Shown one piece after another: positions 63,561 through 64,000 of a stretch of DNA of 64,000 nucleotides. Below the pieces are notes generated by a model that made no database searches, had not been told where the DNA came from, and was given only the letters and a program-made list of their open reading frames with translations. Source of the stretch: Ornithodoros turicata. Lineage: Eukaryota; Arthropoda; Arachnida; Ixodida; Argasidae. The position numbers and the translations under genes were made by a program. The stretch lies in contig NW_026999318.1 in NCBI RefSeq assembly GCF_037126465.1, forward strand, positions 2,018,447-2,082,446, written 5' to 3'. Position 1 is the first letter of the stretch. Every line of letters starts with the position of its first letter.

Positions 63561-63773
63561 AAACCGGAAGGCGAGCGGTGATGTCACTGGAGTGCCCCCC
63601 AATCTCGGCTTCACTTCTCAGAGCAGTAGGGCTACTTGGCCTTCGGGAGAGGAAAATCAGTTGCGCTGCGCATGCGCTAGAAGTGATGTCACGTGTCTCT
63701 CTTTGCCGCCGCCGTGCCGTCTGCTCGCTTCGCCTGCGCATGCGCTAGCACACAGCGGTTTGTTTGCTTGAGG
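63561..63773 (+). promoter_or_regulatory. Promoter with paired NRF1-type sites
   Basis: Two exact CTGCGCATGCGCTAG words (63667-63681 and 63735-63749) contain the NRF1 consensus GCGCATGCGC. Between them lies TGATGTCACGTG (63684-63695), overlapping a CRE-like and an E-box motif. Spacing is 68 bp. NRF1 sites are typical of TATA-less promoters of nuclear genes for mitochondrial proteins. Confidence 0.5.
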
Positions 63774-63865
63774 ATGAGATTTGTGGTAGCGGTGAAGCAA
63801 CTTTGCCAAATATTCCGTTCAAGTTCCTCGCTGGATGTCCCGCTCGTCCGTCGATGTTCAACAAG
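63774..63865 (+). CDS. Candidate first exon with mitochondrial-type leader
   Basis: The ATG at 63774 opens MRFVVAVKQLCQIFRSSSSL and continues to VRRCSTR at a good donor, AACAAG|GTGAGG (63866). The 30 codons hold six or seven basic residues, many Ser and one acidic residue, with RRCST near the end, as in matrix-targeting presequences. The NRF1 sites upstream fit. The rest of the gene is beyond the exon; nothing further was identified before 64000. Confidence 0.4.
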
Positions 63866-64000
63866 GTGAGGGAACGTTTCAGCAACGCCTGCGAGTTTCA
63901 CGCTCGCGGTTCAAAAGGTGACGGCGTCTGCACAAAATTGTAAAATGGGCCGCTCTGTTACTACAGATGCAACAAGTGCCAGTCCACTTTTTCTCAGCTG
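63866..64000 (+). other. Probable intron to window end
   Basis: Sequence after the donor GTGAGG. No acceptor or exon was recognised in the remaining 135 bases. Confidence 0.3.

Overview
The window is repeat-dense chromosomal DNA from an arthropod, most likely a tick (Ixodida). The signs are a tRNA-derived SINE of the type known from ticks, several RNase H-bearing I-group LINEs with trinucleotide 3' tails, THAP-domain genes, a P-element/THAP9-type transposase and a SWIM-YqaJ gene family member. Spliced genes with GT-AG introns and the absence of operons rule out a bacterial source. The species call is an inference from these families, not from a database match.

Layout. 1-4140: minus-strand LINE remnants nested in each other. 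4141-8170: a THAP gene (first exon 7846-8164) whose upstream region carries a non-autonomous hAT element (4423-7798, 8-bp target duplication), itself filled by two LINE insertions. 8171-11900: no recognised gene except two weak minus-strand exon candidates, plus a 559-bp near-perfect palindrome (9337-9895) and a small MITE. 11945-36390: a nest of minus-strand LINEs, here called N1 (outermost, 32489-36390), N2 (11945-12829 + 30139-32488), N3 (12830-14713 + 18925-19515 + 28778-30138) and the composite N4a/N4b (19516-28777). N3 also holds a Ty1/copia element (14714-18924) and N4a holds a solo LTR (20650-21016). Target duplications and split reading frames give the order of insertion.

36390-44090: LINE fragments, a SINE, a P-element-type transposase gene on the minus strand (exons 41696 to about 40140) and hAT-type non-autonomous elements. 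44075-47548: a BEL/Pao element in two pieces of opposite orientation, one split by a 1.08-kb terminal-inverted-repeat element. 47750-49292: a six-exon SWIM-YqaJ pseudogene on the minus strand. 49575-54840: MITEs, an 81-bp minisatellite, another LINE end, a 21-bp minisatellite that reads as FNP heptads, and a 108-bp repeat. 54914-54993: a THAP first exon (minus). 56307-60420: a Ty3/gypsy element with an almost intact 1275-residue Gag-Pol frame. 61113-63260: two DNA elements 39 bp apart. 63560-63865: a promoter with two NRF1-type motifs and a short first exon resembling a mitochondrial targeting sequence.

Most coding sequence here is transposon-derived and broken. The frames that could still be functional are N4a ORF1, the gypsy Gag-Pol frame, the P-type transposase exons, the THAP exon at 54993 and the short exon at 63774. 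Boundaries given for degenerate elements are accurate to roughly 10-30 bases.
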